Shown piece after piece: positions 8,125-13,889 of a stretch of 13,889 nucleotides of DNA; positions within the stretch are counted from its first letter, which is position 1, and each line of letters starts with the position of its first letter. The DNA is from Arenicellales bacterium (GTDB lineage: Bacteria > Pseudomonadota > Gammaproteobacteria > BMS3Bbin11). The notes beneath the pieces were generated by a model, which saw only the letters and a program-made list of their open reading frames with translations, was not told the origin of the DNA and did not search any database. The stretch is from assembly GCA_029287965.1 (NCBI GenBank), contig JARFQC010000249.1, forward strand, positions 1 to 13,889, in the 5' to 3' direction. Both the position numbers and the translations under genes were made by a program.

Positions 8125-9062
8125 TCCGGTGTGCCGAGACGGCTGCCTTTCTCGACAGGGATTCCGTTAAGAAAGTCTTTCACGTCCATGGGACGCCCGC
8201 CAGCACGCTGCAGGCGGGTGATCTTGAGGGCGCCATCGCCGCACTGTACGGTGATGCCCGATGCATCGGCAGACAGGATAGTGCCTGGTGGGGCGTCACT
8301 GGTGAAAGTGTCTGTCCGCGCGGCATAGATATTCAGCCTGGTACCGGCGAGTGATGTCTTCGCCAGTGGCCACGGGTTGAAAGCGCGGATTTTTCTTTCA
8401 ATGGCGAGGCTGCTCCCGGCCCAGTCGATTTCCGATTCGCTGCGGTCCAGTTTTGCAGCGTAGGTGCTGTCTGCATCGTCCTGTGCCCGGGCCTGTCCGA
8501 GATAGCTTTCAAGCCCGCCCAGCACTTCTGTGATCGCTGATCCGCCAATATCTGCCAGCCTGTCATGCAGGCTCTGGCCTGTTTCATCATCACTGATATC
8601 GACGGGATAGGTGGCCAGTATGTCGCCCGTGTCCAGCCCGGCATCCATTTGCATGATGGTAATGCCGGTTTTCTCGTCGCCGTGCTCGATGGCGCGCTGG
8701 ATGGGAGCCGCCCCCCGCCAGCGCGGCAGCAGCGAGGCGTGAATGTTGATGCAGCCATACCGGGGAATGGCGAGTATGTCCTGCGGCAGGATGAGCCCGT
8801 AGGCAACGACCACCATGACGTCAGGGTGTAGGGCTGCAAGGGTTTCGGCGGCTTCACGGTTGTTGCGCAGGCTGACGGGCTGTTCGATGCGCAGTCCCAG
8901 TTCGCGCGCAGCCTGCTTGACCGGACCTTCAATGACCCTGCGTCCGCGGCCGGCCTGTCGGTCAGGTTGCGTATAGACAGCGAGAATATTATGACCAGCA
9001 GCGTGCAGGGACTTGAGGGCAGGGACAGAAAAGTCCGGCGTGCCGGCGAATATGATGTTCAA
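8121..9062 (-). CDS. fmt: Methionyl-tRNA formyltransferase
   Basis: Transfers a formyl group from 10-formyltetrahydrofolate to Met-tRNA(fMet), needed for efficient translation initiation. The 313 residues equal the usual length. The N-terminal formyltransferase domain shows IIFAGTPDFSVPAL at the start, the catalytic triad N106, H108 (in INIHASLLP) and D144 (in MDAGLDTGD), and the folate-pocket segment AYGLILP. The C-terminal OB-like tRNA-binding domain begins near 207 and contains NPWPLA. The start codon is TTG (9060-9062): no in-frame ATG lies between it and the def stop, and TTG puts MNIIFAGTP in register with family members. It follows def by 14 nt without a clear Shine-Dalgarno sequence. 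def-fmt is a widely conserved pair. Confidence 0.96.
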   Translation of the reverse strand: MNIIFAGTPDFSVPALKSLHAAGHNILAVYTQPDRQAGRGRRVIEGPVKQAARELGLRIEQPVSLRNNREAAETLAALHPDVMVVVAYGLILPQDILAIPRYGCINIHASLLPRWRGAAPIQRAIEHGDEKTGITIMQMDAGLDTGDILATYPVDISDDETGQSLHDRLADIGGSAITEVLGGLESYLGQARAQDDADSTYAAKLDRSESEIDWAGSSLAIERKIRAFNPWPLAKTSLAGTRLNIYAARTDTFTSDAPPGTILSADASGITVQCGDGALKITRLQRAGGRPMDVKDFLNGIPVEKGSRLGTPE

Positions 9063-9076
9063 AATAGGTGTCGCGA

Positions 9077-9580
9077 TCAGGCGCTTTGACGCTGGAACTT
9101 GGACAGTTTTTTGCGTATGCGGTCCTGCTTCAGGCGCGACAGGTAGTCAACGAAAACCTTGCCGTCCAGGTGATCGATCTCGTGCTGAATACAGACTGCC
9201 AGCAGGCCATCCGCATCAAGTTCGAAGCTGTCACCGTTCCTGTCCAGGGCGCGGACGCGGATTTTCTCGGCCCGGCTGACCGGAGCGTAGATATCGGGTA
9301 CCGAGAGGCAGCCTTCCTCAGATTCCTCGCTGCCCTCAGCGCTGATGATTTGTGGATTGATAAATATTTTAAGTGAGTCTTTACTTTCGCTTATATCCAC
9401 GACAATTATTCTTTTTCGTTCATTCACCTGGGCGGCAGCGAGACCGATGCCTGGCGCCGCATACATGGTTTCGGCCATGTCATCGACGAGTTTGCGGATG
9501 TTGTCATCAACCGTGTCGACAGGGGCCGCGACCTCATGCAGACGCGGGTCCGGGTAAATCAGTATGTCCAGTATTGCCAT
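9077..9580 (-). CDS. def: Peptide deformylase
   Basis: Metalloprotease that removes the N-formyl group from nascent proteins; 167 residues, the normal length. All three family motifs are present: GIGLAAAQ (44-51), EGCLSVP (89-95, metal ligand C91) and HEIDH (133-137, ligands H133 and H137, catalytic E134). ATG start at 9578-9580, preceded by only a weak purine-rich stretch. It is the first gene of the leftward operon and diverges from tsaP. The stop is 14 nt before the fmt start. No alternative function is likely. Confidence 0.97.
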   Translation of the reverse strand: MAILDILIYPDPRLHEVAAPVDTVDDNIRKLVDDMAETMYAAPGIGLAAAQVNERKRIIVVDISESKDSLKIFINPQIISAEGSEESEEGCLSVPDIYAPVSRAEKIRVRALDRNGDSFELDADGLLAVCIQHEIDHLDGKVFVDYLSRLKQDRIRKKLSKFQRQSA

Positions 9581-9680
9581 GTTCTTTGTCGAGTGAATTC
9601 TGCAAACGCGGTATTTTAACTTACAAGAGACAAATCACGCACCCCGCCGGATTGATATCATGTCGGCAGGTTTCGGGGTA

Positions 9681-9727
9681 ATTTTAATATTAAGTTAATT
9701 GAGGGCTTAGCTTGATTTGTGCATAAT
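9681..9727 (+). promoter_or_regulatory. Sigma-70-type promoter candidate for tsaP with UP-like element
   Basis: -35 TTGAGG (9699-9704), 17-nt spacer, -10 CATAAT (9722-9727; 5 of 6 consensus). Directly upstream of the -35, positions 9681-9698 consist almost only of A and T (ATTTTAATATTAAGTTAA), the place and composition expected of an UP element. It would give a leader of roughly 120 nt before tsaP. Confidence 0.5.
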
Positions 9728-9741
9728 TCACTTTAACTTGG

Positions 9742-9750
9742 TGGTATGAT
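9742..9750 (+). promoter_or_regulatory. Extended -10 promoter candidate upstream of tsaP
   Basis: TGGTATGAT matches the extended -10 pattern TGnTATAAT at 8 of 9 positions counting n. No good -35 lies 17 nt upstream, which extended -10 promoters can do without. It may be an alternative to, or act with, the candidate ending at 9727. Confidence 0.4.
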
Positions 9751-9854
9751 CACAAAAAAAGTAGACAGATGTATGTCATATCGGGATAACCGGCGTGGTT
9801 TTCTGAAATGGAATCATCTAGACTGCCGATAAAACAAGGGATGGATAAATAATT

Positions 9855-10898
9855 ATGCGTAATCTGCTGAAGGTTCTCCTGCTTGCTCTGGGCCTCGTCA
9901 CTGCTTCCGTATCTGCGGCTGAATCACCGCAAATGGCTGACAGCCACCCTGTCGATTATGTCGTCAAGGATGGTGATACGCTCTGGGATATCGCCGGCAA
10001 ATTCCTCAAGGACCCATGGCGCTGGAAACAGATCTGGCGATCCAATCCGGATATCCAGAATCCTGATCTTATCTATCCCGGCGACAGGCTGGTGCTGCGT
10101 TACGACGAAAATGGCCCCTACCTTGAGCACCTGAGCAGCCGTGAACGTGCGGCCAGAAAAACGGTAAAAATGACCCCGGCTGTTTACATAGAACAGCTGG
10201 ATCGTGCCATTCCTGCCATCCCCCCCGGCGTAATCATGCCTTTCCTGACGGATCCGCGCATAGTCGAGGAGGGTGGGCTCAATGATACGGCCTACATAAC
10301 CGAAGGTGTGGAAGGCAATATCCTGCTCGGTCAGCTGAGCGAGGTCTATGCACGCAAGGTTGATGGGGCACCGGGCACCAAGTACAAGGTGCTGCGGATG
10401 GGTGATCCGCTGGTCGATCCTGACTCCAAGAAAGTACTGGCGTATGAAACCGTTTTTCTCGGTGAAGCCGAGATGGTGCGGCCCGGCGACCCGGCCAAGA
10501 TGATGCTGACCCGTGCCGTGCAGGAGGTTCAGCCCGGCGACCGCATGCTGCCCTATGCCAAGAAGGTCAGTTTCCCCTATTACCAGCCCGCTACAGTCAC
10601 GCGTCCGGTCACTGCTTACATCATGTCTACCTATGGTTCATTGTCTGAAACGGCTATGGGCGAAATCGTGACAATCAGCGTGGGTGAACAGGATGGCATA
10701 CGCCAGGGCGACGTCCTGCAGATCATGCGTAATGCGGGCCTGGCTACCGATCCGATCACAAAGAAAAAGTATGAAAGGCCGGTGGAACGTTCGGGCGTGC
10801 TGATGGTGTTCAAGACATTCGATAAGGTCAGTTATGCACTGATCATGCGTTCCACCAAGGCTGTCCACGTAGGCGACAGAGTAGTTAATTTCAACTAG
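9855..10898 (+). CDS. tsaP: TsaP-like LysM peptidoglycan-binding protein (type IV pilus secretin-associated)
   Basis: 347 residues. A signal peptide occupies about 1-22 (hydrophobic LLKVLLLALGLV, cleavage near VSAA). A LysM domain follows at ~35-82 (YVVKDGDTLWDIAGKF ... NPDLIYPGDRLVL), then a ~265-residue region corresponding to the FlgT-like C-terminal part of TsaP. The Pseudomonas LysM gene between def and dprA (PA0020) has the same order and size. TsaP, described in Neisseria and Myxococcus, anchors the PilQ secretin to peptidoglycan so pili reach the surface. The ATG at 9855 has GGATGG 10 nt upstream, and the signal peptide fits this start. The next gene, dprA, begins 38 nt later. Role as pilus factor is inferred from family and synteny; a general LysM envelope protein is the alternative. 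Confidence 0.85.
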   Translation: MRNLLKVLLLALGLVTASVSAAESPQMADSHPVDYVVKDGDTLWDIAGKFLKDPWRWKQIWRSNPDIQNPDLIYPGDRLVLRYDENGPYLEHLSSRERAARKTVKMTPAVYIEQLDRAIPAIPPGVIMPFLTDPRIVEEGGLNDTAYITEGVEGNILLGQLSEVYARKVDGAPGTKYKVLRMGDPLVDPDSKKVLAYETVFLGEAEMVRPGDPAKMMLTRAVQEVQPGDRMLPYAKKVSFPYYQPATVTRPVTAYIMSTYGSLSETAMGEIVTISVGEQDGIRQGDVLQIMRNAGLATDPITKKKYERPVERSGVLMVFKTFDKVSYALIMRSTKAVHVGDRVVNFN

Positions 10899-10918
10899 GC
10901 CGCTACCCACAATCTGCC

Positions 10919-10937
10919 TCAGACAAGGAGTGTCTGA
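10919..10937 (+). promoter_or_regulatory. dprA ribosome binding site presented in a hairpin loop
   Basis: A perfect inverted repeat has arms TCAGACA (10919-10925) and TGTCTGA (10931-10937). The 5-nt loop is exactly AGGAG (10926-10930), the Shine-Dalgarno of dprA, 6 nt before the ATG. The right arm includes the A of the start codon. The stem could partly hide the start while exposing the Shine-Dalgarno, or it may be incidental. Confidence 0.5.
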
Positions 10938-12073
10938 TGAATGAGCAGGAGCTCAATGCCCGCCTGGCCCTGAACCGGATTCCCGGTATCGGGGCAGATA
11001 TTTTCACCCGATTGATCAAGCAGTTCGGCTCGGCGACGGCGGTGTTCAACGCTGGTCGCAGTCAGCTGGAACGTATTCCGGGTCTGGGGAATGATCGACT
11101 GGATCGGCTCGCAGCCGGGCCCGATGCAACGGGTACCGAGCAGGACCTGGAGTGGCTCGGATCCGCTGACCATCATGTGCTATTTATTGATGACAAAGTT
11201 TATCCGGACCTGTTGTTACAGATCGCGAGTCCGCCCCCTGTACTCTTCCTTAAAGGCAGGCCTGAACTGCTTTATGCACCGCAGCTTGCGATTGTCGGCA
11301 GTCGCAATCCCACCCCGGCGGGGATAGAAAACGCACGCGCGTTCGCGGAACATCTTTCCCGGACCGGGTTTACTATTACCAGCGGTCTGGCCCTGGGCAT
11401 AGACGGTGCGGCACATGAAGGCGCCCTGGGTGGACAGGGCAGCACCATAGCTGTCACCGGGACGGGACTGGACAGGATCTATCCTGCCCGGCACAGGCAG
11501 CTTGCCCATCGCATAGCCGGTGAGGGCCTGGTGGTCTCCGAATTCCCGGTCGGCGCAAGCCCGCAGAAGAACAATTTCCCCCGCCGCAACCGGATCATCA
11601 GCGGATTGAGCCTCGGCTGCCTGGTCGTCGAGGCCACACGCAAAAGTGGCTCTCTCATTACGGCGAAGTACGCCCTCGAGCAGGGCAGGGAAGTCTACGC
11701 CATTCCCGGCTCGATACACTCGCCACTGGCTCGCGGTTGCCACTGGCTGATACGCCAGGGGGCTAAACTGGTGGAAACGGCGAACGATATCATTGATGAA
11801 TTGCCCCCGATTGCACTGATGCCGGGGGATGCCGACGGCGATAACATCCGCCAGGAACACCAGGCGCGGGCCACCGATGACTACAGCGATTTATCGGAAG
11901 ACGAGCGCAAACTGATGGACGCACTCGGCCATGACCCCGCCAGTATTGATACGCTTGTTGCGCGGACGGGTTGGGAAGTTGACCGGGTCACGGTTGTGCT
12001 GATGGATCTGGAACTGGCGTCGCGGCTCAATTCACTGCCTGGCGGGTTGTACATGCGCACTTACCCTGAGTGA
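10937..12073 (+). CDS. dprA: DNA processing protein DprA (Smf)
   Basis: Binds incoming single-stranded DNA during natural transformation and loads RecA; conserved also in bacteria not known to transform. 378 residues. An N-terminal helix-hairpin-helix/SAM-like segment (IPGIGADIFTRL at 15-26, a second IPGLG at 47-51) is followed by the Rossmann-like DprA core with IVGSRNPTPAG (119-129), SGLALGIDGAAHEGAL (149-164), GTGLDRIYPARH (175-186), FPRRNRIISGLS (214-225) and RKSGSLITAKYALEQGREVYAIPG. A C-terminal winged-helix domain (DprA_WH, ~315-373) is present. The ATG at 10937 has AGGAG 6 nt upstream. It is 38 nt from tsaP and likely cotranscribed. The full three-domain form is intact with no frameshift. 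Confidence 0.97.
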   Translation: MNEQELNARLALNRIPGIGADIFTRLIKQFGSATAVFNAGRSQLERIPGLGNDRLDRLAAGPDATGTEQDLEWLGSADHHVLFIDDKVYPDLLLQIASPPPVLFLKGRPELLYAPQLAIVGSRNPTPAGIENARAFAEHLSRTGFTITSGLALGIDGAAHEGALGGQGSTIAVTGTGLDRIYPARHRQLAHRIAGEGLVVSEFPVGASPQKNNFPRRNRIISGLSLGCLVVEATRKSGSLITAKYALEQGREVYAIPGSIHSPLARGCHWLIRQGAKLVETANDIIDELPPIALMPGDADGDNIRQEHQARATDDYSDLSEDERKLMDALGHDPASIDTLVARTGWEVDRVTVVLMDLELASRLNSLPGGLYMRTYPE

Positions 12074-12107
12074 TGGGTGCAGGCAACTAGTTGGCGGCGC
12101 TGCAGTC

Positions 12108-12116
12108 TGTTACAAT
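12108..12116 (+). promoter_or_regulatory. Extended -10 promoter candidate before smg
   Basis: TGTTACAAT fits TGnTATAAT with one mismatch. The nearest -35-like TTGGCG (12091-12096) is only 14 nt away, too close, so it would rely on the extended -10. It lies 35 nt after the dprA stop and would give smg a leader of about 120 nt. The TTGACA at 12167-12172 has no matching -10. Confidence 0.35.
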
Positions 12117-12188
12117 GCGCGCGTCGAACCTATTTCAGGCGGAGTTACTGCCCTATCTGCCCTAAGTTGACAGTTGTTTTTCTTGCCG

Positions 12189-12211
12189 GGGTTTTGAGCA
12201 AACTCAAACCC
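12189..12211 (+). promoter_or_regulatory. Stem-loop in the smg leader
   Basis: GGGTTTTGAG, loop CAAA, CTCAAACCC: nine base pairs with one bulged T. It is not followed by a T run in either direction, so it does not look like an intrinsic terminator. It sits 32 nt before the smg ATG and may shape the leader RNA. Confidence 0.4.
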
Positions 12212-12243
12212 GCGATCTTCATCCCCCATCAAAAGACAAGCCA

Positions 12244-12732
12244 ATGAAAGAAAACATGCTTGATGTGCTCATGTACATCTTCGAGAACTATATCGACGAT
12301 GATCATGGCGAAGAACCGGACGAGCACGCACTAACCACCGAACTCGGTGCGGCAGGATTTCACCAGGGTGAAATCAACAAGGCCTTCGCCTGGCTGGAAG
12401 ACCTGTCACAGTTGTGTGAGCAGGATATCGAGGATGCCCAGTTCATTTCCTGCTCTGCGGCCAGCACACGCGTTTACTCGGACATCGAAAAGAACAAGAT
12501 CAGCATGGATGCGCGAGGTTTTATCACCCGCCTCGAGTTTTATCGCATCATCAACTCTTCAGTCCGGGAGGTCATCCTGGATCGCGCCATGGCACTAGAA
12601 GCCGACTTTATCGACATCGACCAGATGAAGTGGGTTGCTATGATGGTGCTTTATAATCAGCCCGGCAGGGAAACAAGCTATCTGTGGCTGGAAAACCTGC
12701 TTTTTGAGCTGGAGCAGGAAGTCCTGCACTAA
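12244..12732 (+). CDS. smg: Smg family protein (DUF494)
   Basis: 162 residues, the normal size for the Smg/DUF494 family, whose molecular role is not established. The N-terminus MKENMLDVLMYIFENYIDDD is the family signature. The protein is acidic and predicted mostly helical, with no signal peptide or membrane segment, so it should be cytoplasmic. It lies between dprA and topA, as in many gamma- and betaproteobacteria. The ATG at 12244 is chosen because it aligns with homologues; the Shine-Dalgarno is weak (AAGACAAG), and Met5 at 12256 is a less likely alternative. It is separated from dprA by 170 nt that holds a promoter candidate and a stem-loop, so it may be expressed partly on its own. Confidence 0.93.
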   Translation: MKENMLDVLMYIFENYIDDDHGEEPDEHALTTELGAAGFHQGEINKAFAWLEDLSQLCEQDIEDAQFISCSAASTRVYSDIEKNKISMDARGFITRLEFYRIINSSVREVILDRAMALEADFIDIDQMKWVAMMVLYNQPGRETSYLWLENLLFELEQEVLH

Positions 12733-12753
12733 GCCTTAGCGCCGTCTCTGTGC

Positions 12754-12775
12754 CGGCCTCGTTATCACGAGGCTG
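12754..12775 (+). terminator. Possible weak terminator hairpin after smg
   Basis: Arms CGGCCTCG and CGAGGCTG (one G-U pair) around the 6-nt loop TTATCA form an 8-bp stem 22 nt after the smg stop. The following bases (CATCATTCTC) are only slightly T-rich, so termination would be weak or Rho-assisted. Confidence 0.4.
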
Positions 12776-12808
12776 CATCATTCTCACCCCTCGAATTATT
12801 CCTGCAGT

Positions 12809-12837
12809 TTGTTTTCTGCTGAAGATATTGGCAGAAT
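12809..12837 (+). promoter_or_regulatory. Weak sigma-70-like promoter candidate for topA
   Basis: TTGTTT (12809-12814), 17-nt spacer, CAGAAT (12832-12837). Each hexamer matches consensus at about four positions, so this is tentative. It is the best spaced pair I find in the 270-nt smg-topA gap. Confidence 0.22.
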
Positions 12838-12897
12838 CGCCGCTTTCTGCGCCCGGGACATGTGTCGAACATGGCCTGAATTCATGGCCCCCGCTAA

Positions 12898-12918
12898 GCT
12901 GTCATTGAGAATGGCAGC
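12898..12918 (+). promoter_or_regulatory. Stem-loop in the topA leader
   Basis: Arms GCTGTCATT and AATGGCAGC pair over 9 bp (one G-U wobble) with a GAG loop, 84 nt before the topA start. No T run follows, so it reads as a leader structure rather than a terminator. The rest of the gap contains short palindromes (GACATGTGTC near 12857; CGTTTTTAAACG near 12939) of unknown meaning. Confidence 0.35.
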
Positions 12919-13002
12919 CATGTCTTAAGCAAGATTCCCGTTTTTAAACGTATCCCCGGGAGTCAACAAGAGGGCAGCAGTTGTCTCAACACAGGAACAC
13001 AT

Positions 13003-13889
13003 GTGAGCGAAAATCTCGTCATTGTTGAATCACCGGCCAAGGCCAAGACCATCGAGAAATTTCTCGGCGACGGCTACGTGGTCATGTCCAGTTACGGGCA
13101 CATCCGGGACCTGCCGCGCAAGGGGATGTCGATCGACATCGATAATGGATTTGCGCCTACCTATGAAATTACCGATGACAAGAAGAAGGTCATCGCAGAC
13201 CTGAAAAGAGCAGTTAAGAAAGCGTCTCTTGTCTGGCTGGCTTCTGATGAAGACCGCGAGGGGGAGGCGATTGCGTGGCATCTGGAAGAGGCGCTGGGCC
13301 TTGATGAAGAAAAAACGCGCCGCATCGTGTTTCACGAAATTACCAAGCCCGCCATACTCGAGGCAATCAACAATCCCCGTACTATCGACAGGAACCTGGT
13401 CGATGGCCAGCAGGCACGTCGTGTGCTGGATCGCCTGGTCGGTTTCGAGCTCTCCCCGGTGTTATGGAAAAAAATCCAGACGGGTCTGTCTGCCGGTCGG
13501 GTTCAGTCCGTTGCTGTTCGCCTGATTGTCGAGCGGGAGCGTGAAATCGAGGCCTTCGAGCCTGAATCGTCGTTCCGCATCAGCGCTGAACTTGATGCCG
13601 GAAAGCAGGCGGTGCTGCAGGCCAGGCTGGCGAAAGATAAACAGGACATCGACTCGGCCAGGCAGTTTCTTGAGCGCGTAAACGGGGCGATGTACACCAT
13701 CGCGGATATCGCGAAAAAGCCCGCAAAGCGTTCTCCGCGTGCACCGTTCACGACTTCCACGTTGCAGCAGGAAGCATCACAGAAGCTCGGATTTTCCGTT
13801 CGACAGACCATGGTGGTTGCGCAGCGTTTATATGAATCGGGCAAGATCACGTACATGCGTACTGATTCGGTCAACCTGTCCGAACTGGC
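13003..13889 (+). CDS. topA: DNA topoisomerase I (type IA), 3' end cut off
   Basis: Relaxes negative supercoils by single-strand cleavage and passage. The start is GTG (13003-13005) with AGGAA 5 nt upstream; it puts LVIVESPAKAKTIEKFLG at the N-terminus as in the family. The TOPRIM domain (1-~115) has catalytic E9 and the acidic triad D82/D84/E86 in SDEDREGEAIAWH. GLSAGRVQSVAVRLIVERERE (161-181) is the usual strand-binding segment, and the active-site tyrosine is Y284 in ITYMRTDS. About 296 residues are present; the C-terminal zinc-binding region lies outside the window. Between GHIRDLP and the DEDRE motif the protein is shorter than E. coli TopA and reads like the compact form I recall from Bacteroidetes and other phyla. 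An ATG at 13001 is followed at once by a stop and cannot be the start. Confidence 0.96.
   Translation, partial: MSENLVIVESPAKAKTIEKFLGDGYVVMSSYGHIRDLPRKGMSIDIDNGFAPTYEITDDKKKVIADLKRAVKKASLVWLASDEDREGEAIAWHLEEALGLDEEKTRRIVFHEITKPAILEAINNPRTIDRNLVDGQQARRVLDRLVGFELSPVLWKKIQTGLSAGRVQSVAVRLIVEREREIEAFEPESSFRISAELDAGKQAVLQARLAKDKQDIDSARQFLERVNGAMYTIADIAKKPAKRSPRAPFTTSTLQQEASQKLGFSVRQTMVVAQRLYESGKITYMRTDSVNLSEL

Larger units (their letters stand above)
9581..9854. promoter_or_regulatory. Divergent intergenic control region between def and tsaP
   Basis: A 274-nt non-coding stretch, markedly more AT-rich than the flanking genes. It contains the perfect palindrome TTAATATTAA (9684-9693), two rightward promoter candidates (listed separately), and a three-codon mini-ORF ATG GAT AAA TAA (9841-9852) ending 2 nt before the tsaP start. 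For def I find only a lone minus-strand -10-like TAAAAT (9613-9618) without a convincing -35. It must hold the promoter of the leftward operon, but I cannot place it. Confidence 0.75.

Noticed and set aside
9841..9852. Three-codon mini-ORF (Met-Asp-Lys-stop) just before tsaP
   Set aside because: Its ATG lies directly against the AAGGG stretch, too close for initiation; most likely the GGATGG serves as the tsaP ribosome binding site.
12167..12172. Perfect -35 hexamer TTGACA before smg
   Set aside because: No -10-like hexamer lies 16-18 nt downstream; the position is occupied by the G/T-rich stem-loop.
12855..12890. Near-palindrome around TGAATTCA flanked by GGCC as a possible operator
   Set aside because: The symmetry is broken by an extra base and I know of no regulator with this site; left as unexplained palindromic sequence.
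1..13889. Mobile elements, CRISPR arrays, tRNA/rRNA genes, toxin-antitoxin or defence genes
   Set aside because: I found no transposase, recombinase, regularly spaced repeats, tRNA-like cloverleaf or defence-type domains; the region is conserved housekeeping DNA.

Overview
The window looks like chromosomal housekeeping DNA from a gammaproteobacterium. The gene order trkA / rsmB / fmt / def diverging from a LysM gene (tsaP) / dprA / smg / topA is the familiar arrangement next to the origin-proximal fmt-def region in Pseudomonas and relatives. Here a DUF4390-ntrY-ntrX block sits between rsmB and trkA, as seen in many purple-sulfur-type gammaproteobacteria and in betaproteobacteria. The DNA is moderately GC-rich and densely coded. 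I see no insertion sequence, prophage, CRISPR array, tRNA or rRNA. I cannot name the species.

Left arm (about 1-9580, all minus strand): reading from right to left, def, fmt, rsmB, a DUF4390 gene, ntrY, ntrX, trkA and trkH (3' end cut by the window edge). Junctions are tight: rsmB/fmt overlap by 4 nt (GTGA), DUF4390 overlaps both neighbours, ntrX/ntrY overlap by 8 nt, and trkH starts 3 nt after trkA. This reads as one long operon joining removal of the N-terminal formyl group and Met-tRNA formylation, 16S rRNA m5C methylation, an envelope two-component system and the Trk potassium uptake system.

Divergent control region (9581-9854): AT-rich, with two good sigma-70-like promoter candidates facing the right arm; the promoter for the left arm is not obvious.

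Right arm (9855-13889, all plus strand): tsaP (LysM protein linked to the type IV pilus secretin), dprA (protects incoming ssDNA and loads RecA), smg (DUF494, unknown role) and the 5' part of topA. tsaP and dprA are close enough to be cotranscribed and suggest a link between pilus-mediated DNA uptake and transformation. smg and topA each have a long leader with stem-loops.

No clearly new system is present. The best leads are an NtrX that has lost the sigma-54-contacting GAFTGA loop, a secreted DUF4390 protein translationally interlocked with the NtrY sensor kinase, a compact TopA N-terminus unlike the usual enterobacterial/pseudomonad form, and several RNA-level features: the dprA ribosome binding site in a hairpin loop, and an A8 tract plus hairpin at the start of rsmB.
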